Assembly: GCF_030408035.1 (NCBI RefSeq)
Contig: NZ_JASDCF010000028.1
Coordinates: forward strand, 1-41,698
DNA: 41,698 nucleotides
Direction of reading: 5' to 3'
Origin: Psychrobacter sp. APC 3426
GTDB taxonomy: Bacteria > Pseudomonadota > Gammaproteobacteria > Pseudomonadales > Moraxellaceae
Positions 27,064-34,296 of this stretch are shown piece by piece (positions within the stretch are counted from its first letter, which is position 1; every line of letters starts with the position of its first letter). Position numbers and translations under genes: made by a program. Under the pieces are notes generated by a model. That model had not been told where the DNA came from, did no database searches, and worked only from the letters and a program-made list of their open reading frames with translations.

Positions 27064-27840
27064 ATGCCTGTACTTGAAAATAAAGACATTACCTTAAACT
27101 ATGTCACTTTTGGTGATAGCCGTAACCCTGCGCTTATATTCTCCAACTCTTTAGGTACCAACTACCACATGTGGCAGCCGCAAATTGATGCTTTGCAAAA
27201 CGATTATTTCATCATCTGTTATGACACTCGTGGTCATGGAAAATCTTCTGCACCCAAAGGCCCTTATAGCTTAGATCAGCTTGGACAAGACGTCATTGAT
27301 CTGCTCGATCACTTGAATATTGATAAAGCGTTCTTTTGTGGCATCTCAATGGGCGGCATGACGGGTCAATGGCTGGCCCTCCATTATCCTAACCGCTTTT
27401 ATCACTTGATGCTGTGCAATACTGCTGCCAAGATTGGTAATGAGGCGGCGTGGATAGCGCGCGCTCAATTGGTTCGCGCGCAAGGTTTGGATTCTATCGC
27501 CGCTACAGCCGCATCGCGCTGGTTTACTGAGGGCTTTATCAGTAACCATCCTGATATCGTCAACGCCTTGTCTGACACTCTTGCCGCTAGCAGTAGCAAA
27601 GGTTATGCCAGCTGTTGTGAAGCGCTGGCTGTCGCTGATACTCGCGAGCAGTTAAAAGATATCGATGTCGCGATTACGGTGGTGGCAGGTACTGAAGACC
27701 CAGTGACGACGGTGGCCGATAGTCAATATATGGTCGATCATATCCCAAATGCCACACTCGCGACTATTGACGCGTCACACATTTCAAATATTGAGCAACC
27801 ACAAGTATTCAATCAAACTATTCGTAAACACTTTGCCTAA
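27064..27840 (+). CDS. catD: 3-oxoadipate enol-lactonase
   Basis: A 258-residue alpha/beta hydrolase that opens 3-oxoadipate enol-lactone to 3-oxoadipate. The nucleophile is S95 in CGISMGGMTGQW. The oxyanion region is FSNSLGTNYHMW, the acid is likely in the TEDPVT region and the histidine in ASHISNIEQP. I chose the ATG at 27064 (MPVLENKD) rather than the in-frame ATG at 27055, because the latter overlaps the AAGGA ribosome site that is correctly spaced for 27064. It is the last gene of the cat operon. A terminator split by an IS follows. Confidence 0.92.
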   Translation: MPVLENKDITLNYVTFGDSRNPALIFSNSLGTNYHMWQPQIDALQNDYFIICYDTRGHGKSSAPKGPYSLDQLGQDVIDLLDHLNIDKAFFCGISMGGMTGQWLALHYPNRFYHLMLCNTAAKIGNEAAWIARAQLVRAQGLDSIAATAASRWFTEGFISNHPDIVNALSDTLAASSSKGYASCCEALAVADTREQLKDIDVAITVVAGTEDPVTTVADSQYMVDHIPNATLATIDASHISNIEQPQVFNQTIRKHFA

Positions 27841-27963
27841 ATAAGCATTTTATTTAAATAAACATAGTGCTTAAACCGATTAAAATGATTCGCTTTAAAC
27901 GATAGCTAAAAAACCTCGACATAAATATGAACTGCCCCCCCCAAAAAACTTGGACGGTTTAGT

Positions 27964-28385
27964 TTACCCCAAGGACTGAGTTCTGTACTGCACAGGACTC
28001 AGTCCTTTTAGTTTCAATTGAATACGCTCATTGTTGTAATAATGATTCTTTGCTATTTTACCCAGTTGACCTTTATATGAGCGGTACTTTTGTCTTCTTA
28101 TCTTCGCACTGAGTTTCGACTGTTTCATGAGCTTGGCAATAAGCTTATGGTTATGATGAACACCTGACTGTTTTAATGCGACAGTGATTCTGCGATAGCC
28201 ATACCTGCCCTTGTGCTTGTGATACAAATCGGCAATACGCTGCTTTATATGAGCGTATTTGTCTTTATGACTTAGCGTTGTTCTATGGTAGTAGAAGCTA
28301 CTCCTTGGTATACGTGCTATCTTTAATAAGTCAGATAAAAGATATTGATCTCTTAATCCTTCGATGAGCCTTGCTTTGTCGCAGT
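27964..28385 (-). pseudogene. IS3/IS150-type orfB with the catalytic core deleted
   Basis: The frame reads ...DQYLLSDLLKIARIPRSSFYY..., then HKGRYGYRRITVALKQSG and KGQLGKIAKN, typical of the OrfB N-terminus. It then jumps to HYYNNERIQLKLKGLSPVQYRTQS, the OrfB C-terminus. About 150 residues containing the DDE triad are missing, with the junction near 28040. The frame remains open across the junction, so a short fused peptide could be made but cannot be catalytic. Confidence 0.85.
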
Positions 28386-28871
28386 TTGTTCCCTCTCCCT
28401 GAGCAAGGCATCGAGCTTTTTTAGGTAAGCGTTCTCCGTGCGCAGGTATGCCAGTTCACGCTTAATCTCTGCTGTTGTCTTGTCGTCATCTGGTTTTCTT
28501 GTGATATCTGGCTTGGTCATGGCGCCTCTACCTTGTCGTTTGGGAGTGAGTCCAGACATACCATACTGTCGATACGCTTTATGCCAAAGACTGCTAAGAG
28601 CGGGTGAGCTGATGTTGAACTTTAATGCCGTCTCAGATTGACTTAAGCCTTGTTCTAACATGAAGGTTATCACTTGGTGTTTAAAGTCGCTACTGTATTT
28701 AGTTTTACTCGCCTTTGGCTTGATAGCCTCTATACCGCCGCTTTGGTATTGATAAGTCCACTTAGACACTATTTTTTTATCAAGTCCAAACTTCTTTACT
28801 GTTGCGATTCCGGCATGTCCTTGACGATAGTATGCGATGACTTTGATCTTAAAGTCTAGATTGTAACGCAT
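28353..28871 (-). CDS. IS3/IS150-type orfA (DNA-binding transposase subunit)
   Basis: A 172-residue protein with two helix-turn-helix segments (KVIAYYRQGHAGIATVKKFGLDKKIVSKW and QVITFMLEQGLSQSETALKFNISSPALSSL) and a C-terminal leucine-zipper-like region (EIKRELAYLRTENAYLKKLDALL). These are the standard parts of IS150-type OrfA, which binds the element ends. It appears intact. OrfB would normally be read by a frameshift from this frame. Alone it may repress or interfere with related elements. Confidence 0.85.
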   Translation of the reverse strand: MRYNLDFKIKVIAYYRQGHAGIATVKKFGLDKKIVSKWTYQYQSGGIEAIKPKASKTKYSSDFKHQVITFMLEQGLSQSETALKFNISSPALSSLWHKAYRQYGMSGLTPKRQGRGAMTKPDITRKPDDDKTTAEIKRELAYLRTENAYLKKLDALLREREQTATKQGSSKD

Positions 28872-28970
28872 AAAAATACCCCATAAGTTGTGTCCAACTT
28901 ATGGGGCAGTTCAGATGGCGGGGTTTTTATGTAAGCATATAGTGAGAAAAATATGACAAACTTATGACTA

Positions 28971-30029
28971 CTAAATACGCTTAAATAAAGCAGAACGACT
29001 TGACTCGTCCGTACCATCAGCCGCAGTTAAGAAACGCTCCATATGAATATCGCGCTCAAATAGACGGGCTTGCATCAAAGTTGTAATAGTCGCATCAATC
29101 ATAGGCGGCGGACCACACATATACGCTTTATGACCTGAGCATTTCCCATTAAAATGGTGCTTGACCGCATCATTCACATAACCTTTGAAGCCTGACCATT
29201 CCCCTAACGTATCTTCATCACTTAAAGCAGGAATGTAATGAAAGTTGTCATGCTCTGTTGCTAGCTGCTCAAACTTATCTCTATGATATAGCTCAGGAAT
29301 ATTTCTAGCCCCTTGAAACAGATAGAGCTGACGAGTTTCCCCTTGCTCTAATAAGTCCAGAATCATCGACTCAGGACTTGATAAACCTGACCCGCCTGCC
29401 ACAAAGATCATATCTTGACTATCGCTACTGCGCACAAAAAACTGACCATAAGGACCTGACAGCTCGATGCTATCACCAACTGCTAACTCATTATGGAGCC
29501 AAGAAGTGCCTTTACCTTCACTGACTAAGCGCACATGAAGTTCAACGATATTAGACTGCGACGGCGGATTGGCAATAGAAAAGGCTCGCGTCCCAACATC
29601 AGGGATATCTAAGTTGATATATTGGCCGGCTTGGAATTGCATATCGCGATCTAACTGCAAGCGAATTCCTAAAATAGTAGGCGATAAAGGCGTCACTGAC
29701 TCAACTGTCGCTGTATAATCTTCTACCGGATAGCCCAAAAAGTCAGGATCAACATCTATATCGGCTTCGATGACCAAATCGGACTCAGGATAACAACAAC
29801 AAGCGAGTACTTTGCCTTCATCGCGCTCAACCTCCATCAGTGCAAAAGTAGAAGCCTCACCAAGATCCGCAAACCCCTCCAAAACTTGAACCTTACAAGT
29901 ACCGCAAGTACCATGACCGCAAGCAAAAGGTAACCAAACCCCTTGCCTTAAGGCAGCTTGCAGTATCGTTTGACCATCTTCTACTTCAATAACATCACCG
30001 GTCGGCTCAATAGTGACTTCATAAGACAT
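28971..30029 (-). CDS. dmpP: phenol hydroxylase, reductase component P5
   Basis: A 352-residue reductase. The N-terminal plant-type 2Fe-2S domain has C37, C42 and C45 (CGHGTCGTC) with the fourth cysteine among C77-C79. An FAD domain follows (RAFSIANPP), then an NAD(P)H domain (FVAGGSGLSSPESMI). It passes electrons from NADH to the DmpLNO oxygenase. Last gene of the operon, with GAGGGAGAG before the ATG. The gap to dmpO is 71 bases. Confidence 0.95.
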   Translation of the reverse strand: MSYEVTIEPTGDVIEVEDGQTILQAALRQGVWLPFACGHGTCGTCKVQVLEGFADLGEASTFALMEVERDEGKVLACCCYPESDLVIEADIDVDPDFLGYPVEDYTATVESVTPLSPTILGIRLQLDRDMQFQAGQYINLDIPDVGTRAFSIANPPSQSNIVELHVRLVSEGKGTSWLHNELAVGDSIELSGPYGQFFVRSSDSQDMIFVAGGSGLSSPESMILDLLEQGETRQLYLFQGARNIPELYHRDKFEQLATEHDNFHYIPALSDEDTLGEWSGFKGYVNDAVKHHFNGKCSGHKAYMCGPPPMIDATITTLMQARLFERDIHMERFLTAADGTDESSRSALFKRI

Positions 30030-30100
30030 ATCGCTCTCCCTCGCAATATCTGTAATTATTTATTACTTAGATGAATGTGCGCTTCAAATAATGGTGGATT

Positions 30101-30463
30101 TTATACCCCTGTTCCTTTCCAACCATTTAAGCCAGGTGTTTTAAATCGTAATAATGACTTGTGATCAAACCCTAATGCTTCAAGCGTTTTGTCATCTGTT
30201 GGCGTTATTGATTCTCCATTAAGATTCCACTCAACCTCATCCCATTTGATATTTTCAAAATCTGGATGCTGATTAAAACCTTCAGATAATACTCCAGCCT
30301 TAAAATCTGCAAAAGTCATTGTGGGAGGTAATGGGAAGGCTTTAGCTGAACAAAACAGTAAATGCTCATCCCAACCAATAAAGACTAGAATGTTGTCGCC
30401 ATAGTTTTCTTGTTTGTCCATAACCTTGCCCGTGTAATCTGGGCGAATCGCTGTAACTGCCAT
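30101..30463 (-). CDS. dmpO: phenol hydroxylase, component P4 (DmpO-like)
   Basis: A 120-residue small subunit of the (LNO)2 oxygenase. MAVTAIRPDYTGKVMDKQENYGDNILVFIGWDEHLLFCSA and FPLPPTMTFADFKAGVL are characteristic of the family. An AAGGAAATTATT leader precedes the ATG. The 146-base gap to dmpN contains a hairpin at 30558-30588. Confidence 0.93.
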   Translation of the reverse strand: MAVTAIRPDYTGKVMDKQENYGDNILVFIGWDEHLLFCSAKAFPLPPTMTFADFKAGVLSEGFNQHPDFENIKWDEVEWNLNGESITPTDDKTLEALGFDHKSLLRFKTPGLNGWKGTGV

Positions 30464-30557
30464 AATAATTTCCTTATTAATATATTTGCTAATTAATTAC
30501 TTGCTTACTAACTATTTAACATTCTATTGTTGAGAGCTTATTTGTGTATTTTGGTTC

Positions 30558-30588
30558 AGTAGCGCTGACTTTGTTTAGCCGCGCTACT
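30558..30588 (-). other. intercistronic hairpin between dmpN and dmpO
   Basis: AGTAGCGC (30558-30565) pairs perfectly with GCGCTACT (30581-30588) around a 15-base loop. No T run follows on the transcribed strand, so it is more likely an mRNA processing or stability element than a terminator. Confidence 0.4.
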
Positions 30589-30609
30589 AAGCTCTAATCA
30601 ACCAATAAA

Positions 30610-32127
30610 TTAAGCGGTGCCTTTCCATTTGTTCCAGTTTTGCTCATCCACAGAACCTTTGAAGTCCATATTATCGACACCCACATTGAAGCGATAATAC
30701 TCACTAAGAATCTTCTCAAGCTCAGGGCCACCACAGTTACCTTGCAATATTTGCTGTACTGGTAACCACGCTTGCACGTACTTTTCAGGCTCATCAACGA
30801 AGATATCATGGCAACCATTTGAACACATGTGGTAGCGCTCATCGTTATAAACTGTCGTGCGATAGCTAAATGTACCAGGATCACCGTCCATTTCCGTAAA
30901 GGTCATGGGTACCTGACAGACTTGGCACAACATAGGCAGGCCTGAGCTATAAAAACGCTTGCCTTCTGCTTCCATTTTCTTTGCCAACTCCCAACGCGGA
31001 CGATAGTATTTATCAAAAGTGTTAGGGTATTTTTCACTGAGCCAGTCAAGCTCTTCATCAGAAGGGATAAAGGTATGGAAACCAGCCGCATGACCGAAGT
31101 TATAGAAAATCCACCATGCTTGATGCGAGATATGTTCTTTTTCCTTTTCAATTACTTCGCTGTATTTTGGTCTTTTTAGGCCATAACGAGCGAGATCATC
31201 AAACAACGCCCCGCCCGCATCTTCAAAATATACTTCCCACGCTTCTTTCCAAGACATAACTTTGTTCGGTAGCATATAATCCATCATCATGCCCACGATA
31301 GACAGTAGACGGGTGCCACGCCAAAACCACTTATCAATCCATTTTTGTACAATTGGCAGGTTATCTTCGTGCTGTTCTAGCAAGAACTTGATAATCTCAA
31401 GCCCTAATGTCATATGACGTGCTTCATCCGATTGGGCACTAAAGCCAAAAGTGACGGTAGCCATATCACCATTGTGAGCTGCACCAGACATGAAAGGTAC
31501 GAATAACAAATTGGTTAGTACGTATTCAAAAGAAAACGAAATGGCAAGCAAGAACTCAAATGGTCCTGCTGAGCGTGCGTCTTCAAAGAACGACTTAGGA
31601 ACAGATAAATACCAAACACGGTCATGCATATGGCTCCAATCTTGAAAACCATTGAAATACTTATTAAAGTGACTCATTGCATGAACTTGGGTTTGAACAT
31701 GACGTAGCTCATCGATAGACTGCATTTGACAAGCAATGCGTGCACCAATACCACTGAACTGACGACCTACGTTAGCGTAGCCTTGATAGGCCTGATACTC
31801 TAAAGGAGTAACTGCTGTCAAAAAAAGCTTGATAGCATTAAGGTAGCGTGGGTCTGAGACGTTCATTTGACCATTATTCTGAGAAAATGCATCAAAAATA
31901 GCGTAAAGCTTTTTCTCTTTTTCGGCCTGATACTTCCAATAAGTATCCATCGTCAGACGAAACGGGTCTTCCCACTTTGACCAATCAGTAATCTTGATAC
32001 CTTCAAAGTCTTCGTGAGGAAAGGCTTCTTTTTTATCTTCATAAGAAAAGTCCCAATCAAGATCACGAGTGAGTAGCCGATACTTTTCTTTCAGATTTAA
32101 GCGCTTTTTAGTTTTTGTGATACTCAT
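30610..32127 (-). CDS. dmpN: phenol hydroxylase, large oxygenase subunit P3 (di-iron)
   Basis: A 505-residue catalytic subunit of the bacterial multicomponent monooxygenase, which converts phenol to catechol. The six carboxylate/histidine di-iron ligands are visible as E110, E140 and H143 (DELRH), E201 (SFEYVL), and E235 and H238 (DEARHM). A C-terminal segment with CQVCQVPM and MCSNGCHDIF is the cysteine-rich domain of this subunit. AAGGAG precedes the ATG. The gap to dmpM is 72 bases. Confidence 0.96.
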   Translation of the reverse strand: MSITKTKKRLNLKEKYRLLTRDLDWDFSYEDKKEAFPHEDFEGIKITDWSKWEDPFRLTMDTYWKYQAEKEKKLYAIFDAFSQNNGQMNVSDPRYLNAIKLFLTAVTPLEYQAYQGYANVGRQFSGIGARIACQMQSIDELRHVQTQVHAMSHFNKYFNGFQDWSHMHDRVWYLSVPKSFFEDARSAGPFEFLLAISFSFEYVLTNLLFVPFMSGAAHNGDMATVTFGFSAQSDEARHMTLGLEIIKFLLEQHEDNLPIVQKWIDKWFWRGTRLLSIVGMMMDYMLPNKVMSWKEAWEVYFEDAGGALFDDLARYGLKRPKYSEVIEKEKEHISHQAWWIFYNFGHAAGFHTFIPSDEELDWLSEKYPNTFDKYYRPRWELAKKMEAEGKRFYSSGLPMLCQVCQVPMTFTEMDGDPGTFSYRTTVYNDERYHMCSNGCHDIFVDEPEKYVQAWLPVQQILQGNCGGPELEKILSEYYRFNVGVDNMDFKGSVDEQNWNKWKGTA

Positions 32128-32199
32128 GTTGTACTCCTTAGCAAATGCTAGGTTATTAGTTAATGATATACTTCAATCGTTCATAGCTAATTAAGACTA

Positions 32200-32466
32200 T
32201 CAACTCCAGCTCAGTGTCAGAGAATCTTCTTCCTCTTCGACATTCCCGCCAAGTGTTACCAAGCTAAGCTGCAGCTCTTGAACATCCCATTCACGGCCGA
32301 GCTTTTCTTCTACCGTTTCGCGATTGATGACCAAGCGATCTTCGCATTCCATACGAATCATAGCTGGCTGGTAGGTAACGGTGACTTCTGGATTATCTTC
32401 TTCAACAGCCTGAACGATATAACGCGACATATCGTTGTCTTGTAACGCCAGATATACTTTTGACAT
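32200..32466 (-). CDS. dmpM: phenol hydroxylase, regulatory (coupling) protein P2
   Basis: An 88-residue cofactorless effector protein, near the usual ~90 residues. The sequence VYLALQDNDMSRYIVQAVEEDNP and the DRLVINRETVEEKLGREWDVQELQ segment match the family. It binds the oxygenase and is needed for turnover. Located between dmpL and dmpN. Confidence 0.94.
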   Translation of the reverse strand: MSKVYLALQDNDMSRYIVQAVEEDNPEVTVTYQPAMIRMECEDRLVINRETVEEKLGREWDVQELQLSLVTLGGNVEEEEDSLTLSWS

Positions 32467-32519
32467 AAGCTTCTTCCATGAAAATTGGTTTAATTTACGA
32501 TGATAAATTTATAATTAGA

Positions 32520-33530
32520 TTAAGCAGCGCTTTGCACAACTAAACCGGCAGTTTTACAACGTTTTGCCAACTGTGCCTGAATGTCATCCAACACGACTAA
32601 CACTTGTTCAGCATCAAATAGCTTTTCAATCAAAGGACGATAGGCAGTGGCAACTTTCTCTTGCCACGTATCTAGCCACTGCTGGCAGCACTCCTTATTT
32701 TCTTCACTTTCTGCAACCACCGTCTTGATGATACTGTTGCTCCAGCCCGTTATGTCTTTGAAACAATCTTGCATAAACTCAGTCAGGATAGCGATATCAC
32801 GACCGTTATTTTCAACCAACCAGTTATCTAAATGCTGATAATGTACAACGTGAATAAAAGTATCTATGACTAAAGACTGCGCGAGAAACAGCTCAAACCA
32901 ATCTTTGACGATTAAGGTATGTTCACAAAGCGCCCGAATACCTTGCCACGCGTCATCGTTCATCCAGTACTCTTTGCCTTGCTGTAATGAGTCACTAGAG
33001 TTGCCATCAATCAACAAGCCAATACGAGATAAGTATTGCGCCATGCCCAGTCTGTCCATGCCAGCATACAAACACGCTTGGGTAATTGCTGTGCCATAAC
33101 CATAAGCAGCACCATACATATAGTTTAGATTGGCAGTTTGCTCAACGTGACGTAGGGGTATCAGACCAAAAGTAATGGCTTCTATTACTTCTTCATCTAA
33201 ATTATCTACAAGCTCACGTTTTTCGAAGAACTTATAGTTCCCTTCGGCGATGTCTTGCATACGTGCTCTATTCTGAACATAGGCACCATAATAAAACTGA
33301 CGAGGATCTTTCAGGTCGTACCAATCTTCCATCTGAATAATCGTGTAGTTTTCATCGTTCAATGTTTTGTCAGGATTCCATAGTGGACGATAATTAAAGT
33401 TAGCCGTGCCCTGCGCATCATAAGTTGCCTCTTGATAACGAGTTGCAGGTTTGTCACCAAAACGCCGAGCGATGTTCGCATAGGTATGACGAACGGGTTC
33501 AAGCGTTGATGTTTTGATTTCTAAAGACAT
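32520..33530 (-). CDS. dmpL: phenol hydroxylase, oxygenase beta-type subunit P1
   Basis: A 336-residue protein with the same four-helix fold as the large subunit but lacking its iron ligands. It opens with LEPVRHTYANIARRFGDKPATRYQEATYD and contains DWYDLKDPRQFYYGAYVQNRARMQ, both diagnostic for the beta subunit. It forms the (LNO)2 complex. A strong AAGGAG precedes the ATG. Confidence 0.95.
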   Translation of the reverse strand: MSLEIKTSTLEPVRHTYANIARRFGDKPATRYQEATYDAQGTANFNYRPLWNPDKTLNDENYTIIQMEDWYDLKDPRQFYYGAYVQNRARMQDIAEGNYKFFEKRELVDNLDEEVIEAITFGLIPLRHVEQTANLNYMYGAAYGYGTAITQACLYAGMDRLGMAQYLSRIGLLIDGNSSDSLQQGKEYWMNDDAWQGIRALCEHTLIVKDWFELFLAQSLVIDTFIHVVHYQHLDNWLVENNGRDIAILTEFMQDCFKDITGWSNSIIKTVVAESEENKECCQQWLDTWQEKVATAYRPLIEKLFDAEQVLVVLDDIQAQLAKRCKTAGLVVQSAA

Positions 33531-33611
33531 GCTTTTTTCTCCTTGATATAAATTATTGCGCTCTAGTCGCGAGCGCCTTCCGTGTTTAACAACAATTATG
33601 ATGAAGTAGGT

Positions 33612-33932
33612 TTAATGGTTGCGAGTTTCTGAGTGGTTTTGGCCTACTAAGGTAGTCTCTGTGCCATAACGCCACTTGTCTTCTTCCTGATCATTAATAT
33701 GCATCTGCTCAGGTGTCATGTTGATGACGTTGTTATTGGCACAAAACTCCTTAAAGCTTTCAGGAGGTAATACTAGCTCAACAAAGAGACTAGATTCGCC
33801 AATAGCAAAGTCAAACATGACAAACTTATCATCCGGATCACTTCTAACCCGAACATATTTGGGCAAGTCATTAAAAGAAAGATTAGACTCTTGATGATAA
33901 TTTGATGAGGTATTAGGTGAATTCATTCTCAA
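33612..33932 (-). CDS. dmpK: phenol hydroxylase assembly protein P0
   Basis: A 106-residue first gene of the operon. KYVRVRSDPDDKFVMFDFAIGE matches DmpK/P0 proteins, which help load iron into the oxygenase and are not needed for turnover in vitro. The ATG follows AAAAGGAG. A sigma-54-type promoter lies 56 bases upstream. Confidence 0.9.
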   Translation of the reverse strand: MRMNSPNTSSNYHQESNLSFNDLPKYVRVRSDPDDKFVMFDFAIGESSLFVELVLPPESFKEFCANNNVINMTPEQMHINDQEEDKWRYGTETTLVGQNHSETRNH

Positions 33933-33987
33933 CTCCTTTTCTTAAATGGTATGAATATAGACAGTCCTTATCCGGTATTTACTACCT

Positions 33988-34003
33988 TACAAGTTGTATG
34001 CCA
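33988..34003 (-). promoter_or_regulatory. sigma-54 (-24/-12) promoter of the phenol hydroxylase operon
   Basis: On the minus strand TGGCATACAACTTGTA (34003-33988) matches the sigma-54 consensus TGGCAC-R-N4-TTGCW except at two positions. The GG of the -24 and the TTG of the -12 have the required spacing. The predicted transcript starts near 33978, about 45 bases before the dmpK ATG. This fits control by the adjacent sigma-54 activator. Confidence 0.7.
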
Positions 34004-34088
34004 ACTTTATAATTATTGACTTAAGTTTTTGATTTTAATAAAATTATTAAATAACACTACGCATTAACCATCTAAGCTCAATAGTTTT

Positions 34089-34131
34089 ATTTCATGATTT
34101 GAGTCATTCATTTTTCAAAATTTCATGAAAT
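34089..34131. promoter_or_regulatory. candidate upstream activating sequences for the MopR/DmpR-like activator
   Basis: TTTCATGA occurs at 34090-34097 and again at 34121-34128. The two copies are 31 bases apart, about three helical turns, and ATTTCATGA/TCATGAAAT form an outer inverted repeat. They lie about 100 bases upstream of the -24 box. XylR/DmpR-type activators usually bind two upstream sites on the same face of the helix. The sequence is not a match to a published site, so the call is from layout. Confidence 0.45.
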
Positions 34132-34296
34132 ACTTAAATTATTAAATTTAGAATCGCTGCTCATAGTTTGATATAGCTTGATAGGCCATGTATTTAGCAT
34201 GATAAAATTGCATGATTTAGATGGATGTGTAATGATGATTGGCTTAACCATCTAAGGATAGATGTTACTCAGCTCCTTACAAGGAACGCATCTGCT

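Larger units (their letters stand above)
27928..28913 (-). mobile_element. internally deleted IS3-family element of the IS150 type
   Basis: 986 bases between inverted ends TGAACTGCCCC (27928) and its complement (ending 28913). The element holds a full-length orfA and an orfB that jumps from its N-terminal part to its last residues, losing the DDE core. IS150-type elements are normally about 1.4-1.5 kb. No 3-4 base target duplication was recognised. The right end contains a perfect 12-base-pair hairpin with a 4-base loop (28879-28906) in the orfA leader. It cannot transpose on its own but could be mobilised by a related transposase. Confidence 0.85.
27908..28928. terminator. bidirectional terminator split by an IS insertion
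   Basis: AAAAACCTCG (27909-27918) on the left of the IS can pair with CGGGGTTTTT (28919-28928) on its right: ten pairs, one of them U-G, with A and T runs on the outside. It lies between the convergent ends of catD and dmpP, where a bidirectional terminator is expected. The 986-base IS occupies the position of the loop. Confidence 0.6.
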
